NCBI GenBank assembly: GCA_006227785.1
Contig: SBFU01000415.1
Location: 1 to 5,340, forward strand
From: Burkholderiales bacterium
GTDB lineage: Bacteria; Pseudomonadota; Gammaproteobacteria; Burkholderiales; Burkholderiaceae_C
DNA: 5,340 nt
Direction: 5' to 3'
A program made the position numbers and the translations under genes. Below are positions 1 to 5,340 of the stretch, piece after piece. Every line of letters starts with the position of its first letter. Positions within the stretch are counted from its first letter, which is position 1. The notes under the pieces are model-generated. The model was given only the letters and a program-made list of their open reading frames with translations. It made no database searches and was not told where the DNA came from.

Positions 1-1
1 C

Positions 2-1177
2 CAGAACGGCTTCTTCCGCGAGCAGCAGAAACCCTCCGCCTCGGTGCTGGTGTCGCTGTTTCCGGGCCGCACGCTGGACAAGGCGCAAATTGCCGGCATC
101 GTCCACCTGGTGGCCTCCAGCGTGCCCGAGATGAACCCCAAGTCGGTCAGCGTGCTCGATGACGCCGGCACCTTGCTGTCCAGCCCGCCGGATGCGCAGA
201 ACCAGGGCACCGACCTGCAGAAGCTGCAGTACGTGCAGCAGATCGAGCAGCTGCACACCCGGCGCATCCTGGACATGCTCGAACCCTTGGTGGGTCGGGG
301 CAACGTCAAGGCCCAGGTCAATGCCCAGGTGGACTTCTCGATGGTCGAGTCCACCTCCGAGCAGCACCGCCCCAACCAGGGCGGCGAACCCGGCACGGTG
401 CGCAGCCAGCAGATCGTCGAGGATGGCAGCGCGGCCACCGCACAGCCCACCGGCATTCCCGGTGCCGTGACCAACCAGCCGCCGGGCGCCAGCACAGCCC
501 CTGTCAACGGCGAGGCGCCACCGCTGGGCGCAGCCGGCAACACCGAACGCCCTGGCAACATGCGCCGCGAATCGGTCATCAACTACGAAGTCGACCGCAC
601 CGTCAAAGTGGTGCGCGAAGGCACCGGCACGGTCCGTCGGCTGAGCGCCGCGGTGGTCATCAACCATGTGACCCGGACCGACCGCAGCGGCAAGGAAACC
701 ACCACCCCGATCCCGCCCGAGCAGCTGGAGCAGATGACCGCACTGGTGCGCGAAACCATCGGTTTCGACCGGGAACGCGGCGATTCGGTGAACGTGGTGA
801 ATGTGGCCTTCACCGAAGAACGCGAACCCGAGGCCGATCCGGTCGCCTGGTGGCAGAACCCCCAGGTGCAGGAGCTGGCCACCCGGCTGGCCTGGCCGGT
901 GGGCTTGCTGGGCATGGGCCTGCTGATCCTGCTGGGCCTCATCCGCCCGGCCATGAAGACCCTGAAGTCGGCGCCAGCCCTGCCGGCCCCGGCGCCCCAG
1001 CTGGACGCCCTGCTCAACGACACACCGGAGCGGCCGGGACTGCCCATGCCGACCCAGGACGCGCAGGAAGACCCGGACCAGCACCGCCTGACCGAAGCCC
1101 GACGACTGGCCCTGGAAAACCCGGCCGCCGTGGCCAACATCGTCAAGAGCTGGGTCAACGGCGAGGCCCCGACCTGA
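2..1177 (+). CDS. fliF: FliF, flagellar MS-ring protein (5' end missing)
   Basis: FliF forms the MS ring in the inner membrane, the base on which the rotor and export gate assemble. The reading frame is open from base 2, giving 391 visible residues; FliF is usually about 550, so roughly the first third, with the first membrane helix and first ring domain, lies upstream. The window opens with FFREQQKPSASV, a typical ring-building-motif 2 (YscJ/FliF) segment. RBM3 follows (LVGRGNVKAQVNAQVDF), interrupted by a Pro/Gly/Ala-rich, probably disordered linker and resumed at NYEVDRTVKVV and RRLSAAVVINH. A second membrane helix spans about visible residues 296-314 (LAWPVGLLGMGLLILLGLI). The cytoplasmic tail ends in an amphipathic segment (TEARRLALENPAAVANIVKSW), the known FliG-binding site of this family. 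A start at the GTG at base 44 would be false, because the homology continues upstream of it. The linker, and the presence of fliG next door, exclude the virulence-type SctJ relative. Confidence 0.97.
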   Translation, partial: QNGFFREQQKPSASVLVSLFPGRTLDKAQIAGIVHLVASSVPEMNPKSVSVLDDAGTLLSSPPDAQNQGTDLQKLQYVQQIEQLHTRRILDMLEPLVGRGNVKAQVNAQVDFSMVESTSEQHRPNQGGEPGTVRSQQIVEDGSAATAQPTGIPGAVTNQPPGASTAPVNGEAPPLGAAGNTERPGNMRRESVINYEVDRTVKVVREGTGTVRRLSAAVVINHVTRTDRSGKETTTPIPPEQLEQMTALVRETIGFDRERGDSVNVVNVAFTEEREPEADPVAWWQNPQVQELATRLAWPVGLLGMGLLILLGLIRPAMKTLKSAPALPAPAPQLDALLNDTPERPGLPMPTQDAQEDPDQHRLTEARRLALENPAAVANIVKSWVNGEAPT

Positions 1178-1187
1178 GGTCCGGGCC
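1165..1187 (+). other. Inverted repeat around the fliF stop codon
   Basis: The arms GGCCCCGACC (1165-1174) and GGTCCGGGCC (1178-1187) pair at nine of ten positions, with one C-C mismatch. The three-base loop is exactly the TGA stop codon of fliF. In mRNA this would be a GC-rich stem-loop lying 21 bases before the fliG start. No run of T follows, so it does not look like a factor-independent terminator. It could affect message stability or ribosome movement between fliF and fliG, or be a chance product of GC-rich sequence. The pairing is seen directly; any function is inference. Confidence 0.5.
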
Positions 1188-1196
1188 CACCCACCC

Positions 1197-1201
1197 GAAA
1201 G
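1197..1201 (+). promoter_or_regulatory. Weak ribosome binding site of fliG
   Basis: GAAAG lies seven bases before the fliG ATG and is the only purine-rich candidate in the 31-base gap. It matches the Shine-Dalgarno consensus poorly, which suggests that fliG translation may rely partly on ribosomes finishing fliF. Confidence 0.4.
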
Positions 1202-1208
1202 ACAAGCC

Positions 1209-2207
1209 ATGGAAGACGACGGACTCAACGACGCGGCCATCTTTCTCATGTCGCTGGGCGAGGAAGAGGCGGCCGAGGTGTTCAAACACCTCTCGCCCAA
1301 GGAAGTGCAGAAGCTGGGCGAGACCATTGCGCGCACCCGGGCGGTGTCGAACGAACGCGTCAGCCAGGTCATGACGCGCTTCACGGAGACCGCAGCCTCG
1401 CAACGGCTGCTGGTCTCGGACACCGACAACTACGTGCGTTCGGTGCTCAAGCGCGCCCTGGGCGACGACAAGGCCTCATTGCTGATCGACCGCATCCTGC
1501 AGGGTGGCGATGTCTCGGGCATTGAAAGCCTGAAGTGGATGGATCCGCTGTCGATTGCCGAGCTGCTGCGCAACGAACACCCGCAGATCGTGGCGGCCAT
1601 CCTGGTTCACCTGGAGTTCGACCAGACCGCCGGCGTGCTGAAGAACTTCACCGAGCGCACGCGCAACGAGGTGATGCTGCGCATCGCCACACTCGAAGGC
1701 ATCCAGCCGACGGCGCTCAAAGACCTCAACGAGGTGCTCTACAAGGTGCTGGCCGGAGGCGACAAGGTGCGCAAGACCTCGATGGGCGGTGTCAAGACAT
1801 CGGCCGAGATCATCAACCTGCTGGGCACCCAGCTGGAGTCCTCCGTGCTCGAAGCCATCCGGGAACAGGACCCGGATCTGGCCCAGAAGATCATGGACAA
1901 GATGTTCACCTTCGAGGACCTGCTCAAGCTCGACGGCAAGTCGATGCAGCTGATCCTCAAGGAGGTGTCCTCCGACATGCTGGTGGTCTCGCTCAAGGGC
2001 GCCAGCACCGAGCTGCGCAACCTTGTGCTGTCCAACATGTCCTCGCGTGCGGCCGAGGCGCTGCGCGAAGACCTGGAGTCGCGCGGCCCGATGCGCCTGT
2101 CGGAGGTCGAGGCCCAGCAGAAGGAAATTCTCAAGGTGGTGCGCCGGCTGGCCGACGAAGGCCAGATCGTGATCGGCGGTGGAGGCGAGGATGAGAGCCT
2201 CGTCTAA
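1209..2207 (+). CDS. fliG: FliG, flagellar motor switch (rotor) protein
   Basis: FliG sits on the cytoplasmic face of the MS ring, is part of the C ring with FliM and FliN, and receives torque from the MotA/B stator. The protein has 332 residues, close to the 331 of E. coli FliG. The N-terminal domain (about 1-100) binds FliF; its opening GLNDAAIFLMSLGEEEAAEV is typical. The middle domain (about 105-190) carries the FliM-binding EHPQ motif at 123-126. A flexible glycine-containing linker (LAGGDKVRKTSMGG) leads to the C-terminal torque domain. There, K263, R280, E287, D288 and R296 line up with E. coli K264, R281, D288, D289 and R297, so the charged set is kept with one Asp-to-Glu change. The protein ends in [12 protein letters not shown], like other FliG proteins. 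The ATG start fits the family N-terminus. The gene follows fliF by 31 bases and its end overlaps fliH. Confidence 0.98.
   Translation: MEDDGLNDAAIFLMSLGEEEAAEVFKHLSPKEVQKLGETIARTRAVSNERVSQVMTRFTETAASQRLLVSDTDNYVRSVLKRALGDDKASLLIDRILQGGDVSGIESLKWMDPLSIAELLRNEHPQIVAAILVHLEFDQTAGVLKNFTERTRNEVMLRIATLEGIQPTALKDLNEVLYKVLAGGDKVRKTSMGGVKTSAEIINLLGTQLESSVLEAIREQDPDLAQKIMDKMFTFEDLLKLDGKSMQLILKEVSSDMLVVSLKGASTELRNLVLSNMSSRAAEALREDLESRGPMRLSEVEAQQKEILKVVRRLADEGQIVIGGGGEDESLV
2181..2185 (+). promoter_or_regulatory. Ribosome binding site of fliH inside fliG
   Basis: GGAGG lies five bases before the ATG at 2191, within the glycine codons at the end of fliG. This strong match decides for ATG 2191 over the in-frame GTG at 2179, which lies upstream of the site. 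Confidence 0.75.
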
Positions 2208-2895
2208 ATCCAGCGCCTACACCCGCTTCGTGCCGCGGGAGGAAATCGAAGGCGTGTCCGCCTGGCAGTTCTCGTCGATGGACGACAGCCAGGGAGACAC
2301 ACCCGAAACACCCCCTGTGGCCGCCGAACCGGTCGAGGCCGAACCATCGGTGCAGGAACTGCTGGAGAAGGCCTACGCCGACGGCTTTGCGCACGGGCAC
2401 GATGCCGGCAGCCAGGAGACCCGCGACACGCTGGAAGCGCCGATCCGCCAGGCCATCGAGGACACGGGTGTGCGCCTGGCCCAACTGCTGCACGAGGCCC
2501 GTGACCACCTGGTTCGCAGCGAAGACCGGATCTCGCACCAGTTGCTCGAACTGGCCTGCGACCTGGCCCGCCAGGTGATCCGGCAGGAACTGCGCCAGAG
2601 CCCGCAGGCGCTCAAGCCCTTGATCAGTGAGGCGGTGGCGCAACTGGTGGAAGACGGCCTGCCGGCCACCGTGCGCCTGCACCCGGACGATCTGGCGGTG
2701 CTGGAAAACCCCTTGCGCGAGAACAGCGCCGGGCCCCTGCCCGAGCTGGTGGCCGATCCGTCGGTGTCCCCGGGCGGCTGCATCGTCAGCTCCGCCAGCA
2801 CCACGGTCGACGCCTCGATCGAGAAGCGCTGGGCCCGTGCCATCGGCAACCTGGGGCTGGAAGGTCCGTGGAACCCGGAGAATGCCGATGTCTGA
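2191..2895 (+). CDS. fliH: FliH, flagellar export ATPase regulator
   Basis: FliH dimers bind FliI, restrain its ATPase activity and link the ATPase complex to FliN in the C ring and to FlhA at the export gate. The protein has 234 residues from the ATG at 2191; Salmonella FliH has 235. The N-terminus has a YTRFVPREE segment followed by W25, which fits the family's tryptophan-containing N-terminal region that contacts FliN/FlhA. Residues 61-73 ([13 protein letters not shown]) show glycines spaced every four residues (G65, G69, G73), the GxxxG helix-packing repeat known in FliH. The middle is helical and charged ([16 protein letters not shown]). The C-terminal part ([22 protein letters not shown]) resembles the stator-stalk-like domain shared with ATP synthase and V-ATPase peripheral stalks. 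It overlaps the end of fliG by 17 bases, and fliI begins within its last codons. An extension of four residues from GTG 2179 is possible but less likely. Confidence 0.95.
   Translation: MRASSKSSAYTRFVPREEIEGVSAWQFSSMDDSQGDTPETPPVAAEPVEAEPSVQELLEKAYADGFAHGHDAGSQETRDTLEAPIRQAIEDTGVRLAQLLHEARDHLVRSEDRISHQLLELACDLARQVIRQELRQSPQALKPLISEAVAQLVEDGLPATVRLHPDDLAVLENPLRENSAGPLPELVADPSVSPGGCIVSSASTTVDASIEKRWARAIGNLGLEGPWNPENADV
2877..2880 (+). promoter_or_regulatory. Ribosome binding site of fliI inside fliH
   Basis: GGAG lies seven bases before the ATG at 2888 but only one base before the other in-frame ATG at 2882. Spacing therefore favours 2888 as the fliI start. Confidence 0.65.
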
Positions 2896-4366
2896 ACAGC
2901 GCATGCTCGACGCCGACCGCTGGTCCCGCTTCATGGACGACCTGCGCGACAACGCCCGGGTCCACACGCCGCTGGAAGTCAGCGGCACCCTCACCCGGCT
3001 GGCCGGCCTGGTGCTGGAGGCTGTCGGCCTGAAAGTGCCGGTGGGCTCCCAGTGCCTGATCGCCAACGGCGAGAAAGAGCCGGTGCTGGCCGAGGTGGTG
3101 GGGTTTTCCAGCGACCGCGCCTACCTCATGCCGGCCGGTGACACCCATGGCCTGTCCAGCGGCGCCCGCGTCACCCCGCTGGCGCCCTACCGGCCCGTGC
3201 CCCGCGTCGGCCTGCCCAACCGGCCGCCTTCGGCCGGCGACCGCGGCGTGCTGCGCTTGCCACTGGGCAAGGGCCTGCTGGGACGTGTCGTCGACTCGCA
3301 CGGCCGGCCGCTGGACCACATGGGCCCGATCGCCGACGTGGAAGCCCTGCCGATGGACCGCGGCCCGCTCAATGCCATGGACCGCGACCCGGTGCGCGAA
3401 CCGCTGGACACGGGCGTGCGCGCCATCAACGCGCTGCTCACGGTCGGGCGCGGCCAGCGCATCGGTCTGTTCGCCGGCTCCGGTGTGGGCAAGAGCGTGC
3501 TGCTGGGCATGATGGCCCGCTACACCCGCGCCGACGTCATCGTGGTGGGCCTGATCGGTGAACGCGGCCGCGAGGTCAAGGAGTTCATCGAGGACATCCT
3601 GGGACAGGAAGGACGCCAGCGCTCGGTGGTGGTGGCCGCCCCGGCCGATGCCCCGCCGCTGGTGCGCATGCAGGGCGCGGCCTACGCCACCGCCATCGCC
3701 GAGCGCTTCCGGGACGACGGCCTGCATGTGCTGCTGCTGATGGACTCGCTCACCCGCTACGCCATGGCCCAACGCGAGATCGCCCTGGCCATTGGCGAAC
3801 CGCCCGCCACCAAGGGCTACCCGCCCTCGTGCTTTGCCAAGCTGCCGCAGCTGGTCGAGCGCAGCGGCAACGGGCTCAACGGGGTCGGCTCGATCACCGC
3901 TTTCTACACCGTGCTGTCCGAGGGGGACGACCAGCAGGACCCGATCGCCGACGCGGCGCGGGCCATTCTGGACGGCCACATCGTGCTTTCCCGCGCACTG
4001 GCCGAGTCGGGGCATTTTCCAGCCATCGATATCGAAGCCTCGGCATCGCGGGTCATGCACAACGTGTCCACGCCCGACCACCTGGAGCTGGCGCGGCGCT
4101 TCCGCAACCTCTACTCGCGCTACATGAAGAGCCGTGACCTGATCCAGCTCGGCGCCTACGTCAGCGGCAGCGACCCGGAAACCGACCGCGCCATCGCGCT
4201 CTACCCGGCCCTGCAAGGCTTCCTGGCACAGGGCATGAACGAAGCGGCCGACATGGGCAGCAGCCTGCAAGGCCTGGCCGGCGCCCTGCAGGACGGACAG
4301 GGCGCAGCACCACGCCGCGGCGCACCCGGCCGGGAACGCGCGGCACGTGAAGGCGCCCGCACATGA
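2888..4366 (+). CDS. fliI: FliI, flagellum-specific export ATPase
   Basis: FliI is the hexameric ATPase of the flagellar type III export apparatus, related to the F1 beta subunit; it helps load and unfold substrates at the export gate. The protein has 492 residues. The Walker A motif AGSGVGKS is at 196-203 with K202. GERGREV is at 224-230, and E225 stands 23 residues after the Walker lysine, as the catalytic glutamate does in Salmonella FliI (K188/E211). Walker B is VLLLMD, ending at D286, and [12 protein letters not shown] follows. R388 in EASASRVM is the likely arginine finger. [18 protein letters not shown] is typical of the family. Flagellar rather than virulence (SctN) identity follows from the gene neighbours. 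The protein is longer than the roughly 456 residues of Salmonella FliI, partly through a C-terminal tail of about 28 residues rich in Arg, Ala and Gly. It overlaps fliH by 8 bases and fliJ by 4 (ATGA). Confidence 0.98.
   Translation: MSEQRMLDADRWSRFMDDLRDNARVHTPLEVSGTLTRLAGLVLEAVGLKVPVGSQCLIANGEKEPVLAEVVGFSSDRAYLMPAGDTHGLSSGARVTPLAPYRPVPRVGLPNRPPSAGDRGVLRLPLGKGLLGRVVDSHGRPLDHMGPIADVEALPMDRGPLNAMDRDPVREPLDTGVRAINALLTVGRGQRIGLFAGSGVGKSVLLGMMARYTRADVIVVGLIGERGREVKEFIEDILGQEGRQRSVVVAAPADAPPLVRMQGAAYATAIAERFRDDGLHVLLLMDSLTRYAMAQREIALAIGEPPATKGYPPSCFAKLPQLVERSGNGLNGVGSITAFYTVLSEGDDQQDPIADAARAILDGHIVLSRALAESGHFPAIDIEASASRVMHNVSTPDHLELARRFRNLYSRYMKSRDLIQLGAYVSGSDPETDRAIALYPALQGFLAQGMNEAADMGSSLQGLAGALQDGQGAAPRRGAPGRERAAREGART
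4349..4353 (+). promoter_or_regulatory. Ribosome binding site of fliJ inside fliI
   Basis: GAAGG lies nine bases before the fliJ ATG, within the final codons of fliI. Together with the ATGA stop/start overlap it suggests translation of fliJ is coupled to that of fliI. Confidence 0.5.
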
Positions 4367-4839
4367 ACACGCTCAAGACCCTGGACAAGGTGGTTGAACT
4401 GGCCGAACAGCGCCGGGATGCGGCGCTGGCGGCCATGGCCCAGCTTGAACGCGAGATGAAGGTGGCACAGGACCAGATGGATCAGCTGGAGTCGTACGCC
4501 CGGGAGGCCCAGCAACGCTGGGCGGCCCGCAGTGGCGGCACCATCGACCCGGCTGTGCTCGGACACCAGCGCCAGTTCATCCAGAAGATCGACCACGCCA
4601 TCGGCTTCCAGCGCAGTGTGCTGGCCAGCCGCCAGGACCAGATCGACCGCCAGCTGGCGGTGGTCCAGGCGGCCGAGCGTGACCTGGCCGGCCTGCGGCG
4701 CTACACCGACCGCAAACGCCAGCACCTGGCCGTCCAGGCCCAGCGCCAGGAACAGAAGCAGACCGACGAAATGGCCATGGGCATCTACCTCCGGCAAAGA
4801 CCGGGTGGCCCGTCGCCCTCCGGAAGGCTGCCGACGTGA
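4363..4839 (+). CDS. fliJ: FliJ, flagellar export protein (ATPase stalk/chaperone escort)
   Basis: FliJ is a small coiled-coil protein that inserts into the FliI hexamer like the gamma subunit of F1, binds FlhA and handles free export chaperones. The protein has 158 residues (Salmonella: 147). Almost all of it is predicted by eye to be two long antiparallel helices rich in Gln, Glu, Arg and Ala, with a break around residues 56-62 (RSGGTID). [11 protein letters not shown] beginning at R70 matches the QQFIQTLEKAI segment of Salmonella FliJ, and [11 protein letters not shown] near the C-terminus matches QKKMDEFA. The last 12 residues ([12 protein letters not shown]) are not helical and extend beyond the usual end. 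Its ATG overlaps the fliI stop codon as ATGA. Sequence conservation in FliJ is generally low, so the call rests on these segments, the coiled-coil character and the position between fliI and fliK. Confidence 0.93.
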   Translation: MNTLKTLDKVVELAEQRRDAALAAMAQLEREMKVAQDQMDQLESYAREAQQRWAARSGGTIDPAVLGHQRQFIQKIDHAIGFQRSVLASRQDQIDRQLAVVQAAERDLAGLRRYTDRKRQHLAVQAQRQEQKQTDEMAMGIYLRQRPGGPSPSGRLPT

Positions 4840-4852
4840 AACCGCATTTCCT

Positions 4853-4864
4853 GCCCTGCAGGGC
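4853..4864. repeat. 12-base perfect palindrome between fliJ and fliK
   Basis: GCCCTGCAGGGC is a perfect palindrome in the 56-base gap between fliJ and fliK. As RNA it could form only a four-pair stem with a TGCA loop, and no T run follows, so a terminator is unlikely. As DNA it could be a protein-binding site, but short GC palindromes are common in such sequence. Nothing else notable is seen in this gap apart from the fliK ribosome binding site. Confidence 0.4.
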
Positions 4865-4883
4865 CCATCCTGCCTGACCCATC

Positions 4884-4887
4884 GGAG
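4884..4887 (+). promoter_or_regulatory. Ribosome binding site of fliK
   Basis: GGAG lies eight bases before GTG 4896. An in-frame TGA at 4875-4877 closes the frame just upstream, so this GTG is the first possible start codon and the site supports it. Confidence 0.65.
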
Positions 4888-4895
4888 CCCGCCCC

Positions 4896-5340
4896 GTGAG
4901 CACCACAGCACCGTCCGGAAACACCACCGCCAGCCAGACCAGCAGCCCGGCCAACCAGGCTCGGGGCGCCGCCCCGGGCCGACCCGCCGAGGGCACCGAG
5001 GCCTCGCCGTCCGACCTGTTCTCCAGCCTGCTGGGCCTGCTCTCCGACACCATGGTGCCGGAGGCCGAAGCAGCGTCCCCCCTGCCCGCCACCGCCCCAG
5101 CCGAAGAAGCCACGCCCGACGACGCGACGGCGCTGGCCTCGGTGATCGACTGGCTGCAGGTGCCTGCCAGCAGCCTGCATGCCGCGGGCGCCGCTCCCGA
5201 GACCGCACAGGGGCCGGCCGTCGAGGCAGCACGTGCGTCTCCCGATCTGCCGGCGCCATCGATTGACCGGCCGTCCAGGCCGGTCGCAGAGGCGACCACG
5301 CCCCTGGACACCAGCGGTACCGAAGCGGAAATCCCTGGCG
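4896..5340 (+). CDS. fliK: FliK, flagellar hook-length control protein (3' end missing)
   Basis: FliK is exported during hook assembly, acts as a molecular ruler and, through its C-terminal domain acting on FlhB, switches export from rod/hook to filament proteins. Only the first 148 codons are visible. The start is GTG, supported by GGAG eight bases upstream and by an in-frame stop at 4875. The visible part is rich in Ala, Pro, Thr, Ser and Glu and probably disordered, as expected of the exported N-terminal region of FliK. Two short hydrophobic helical segments stand out: DLFSSLLGLLSDTM (residues 40-53) and ALASVIDWLQ (79-88). The diagnostic C-terminal FliK domain is outside the window, so the identification rests on position after fliJ, composition and these segments. 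Codon use resembles the neighbours. Another exported or low-complexity flagellar protein is the alternative, but fliK directly after fliJ is the standard order. Confidence 0.8.
   Translation, partial: MSTTAPSGNTTASQTSSPANQARGAAPGRPAEGTEASPSDLFSSLLGLLSDTMVPEAEAASPLPATAPAEEATPDDATALASVIDWLQVPASSLHAAGAAPETAQGPAVEAARASPDLPAPSIDRPSRPVAEATTPLDTSGTEAEIPG

Noticed and set aside
1165..1208. A possible factor-independent terminator between fliF and fliG.
   Set aside because: The stem-loop has no following T run (the sequence continues CACCCACCC), and fliG must be transcribed with fliF in this operon type.
2131..3066. A 311-codon minus-strand frame opposite fliH.
   Set aside because: It shows no family motif, while fliH on the plus strand has clear family features and a good ribosome binding site.
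2786..4270. A 494-codon open frame on the minus strand, opposite fliI.
   Set aside because: It lies antisense to a well-conserved gene. Long antisense frames are expected in GC-rich coding DNA, and its protein is a His/Gly/Ala/Val-rich sequence without recognisable motifs.
2..4839. A virulence-type type III secretion locus (SctJ/SctN relatives).
   Set aside because: FliG is unique to flagella, FliF has the flagellar RBM3 and FliG-binding tail, and the order fliFGHIJK is the classical flagellar one.
4201..5259. A 352-codon minus-strand frame spanning the fliI end, fliJ and fliK.
   Set aside because: It crosses three recognisable flagellar genes in antisense and shows only Arg/Gly/Pro-rich low-complexity translation, typical of a codon-bias shadow.
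4532..5266. A 244-codon plus-strand frame covering the end of fliJ and start of fliK in another frame.
   Set aside because: Its translation is Ser/Arg/Pro-rich with no motif, and the fliJ and GTG-started fliK frames explain the same DNA with normal codon use.

Overview
This window is an ordinary part of a flagellar basal-body and export operon: six genes on the + strand in the order fliF (3' part), fliG, fliH, fliI, fliJ, fliK (5' part). The DNA is GC-rich with strong G/C preference at third codon positions. The gene order and the protein sequences (for example the FliG N-terminus and the FliJ RQFIQK segment) suggest a betaproteobacterium, most likely of the order Burkholderiales. The genus cannot be named from this window.

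Layout: fliF enters at the left edge already within its second periplasmic ring domain and ends at 1177. A 31-base gap leads to complete fliG (1209-2207). fliH starts inside the end of fliG (17-base overlap), fliI starts inside the end of fliH (8-base overlap), and fliJ shares an ATGA with the end of fliI. A 56-base gap then precedes a GTG-started fliK, which runs off the right edge. The overlaps and lack of internal terminators fit one polycistronic message with translational coupling. The promoter must lie upstream of the window; I saw no convincing promoter or factor-independent terminator inside it.

How the genes work together: FliF forms the MS ring in the inner membrane, and its cytoplasmic tail carries FliG, the rotor protein that receives torque from the stator. 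FliI (ATPase), FliH (its regulator and tether) and FliJ (the central stalk) form the soluble ATPase complex of the flagellar type III export apparatus. FliK is an exported protein that measures hook length and triggers the switch from rod/hook to filament substrates.

I found no undescribed system. The points worth a second look are small: an inverted repeat whose loop is exactly the fliF stop codon, arginine-rich or proline/glycine-rich C-terminal tails on FliI and FliJ, a conservative change at a charged torque position in FliG, a repeated VNGEAP segment in FliF, and start-site choices for fliH, fliI and fliK that automatic annotation could get wrong.
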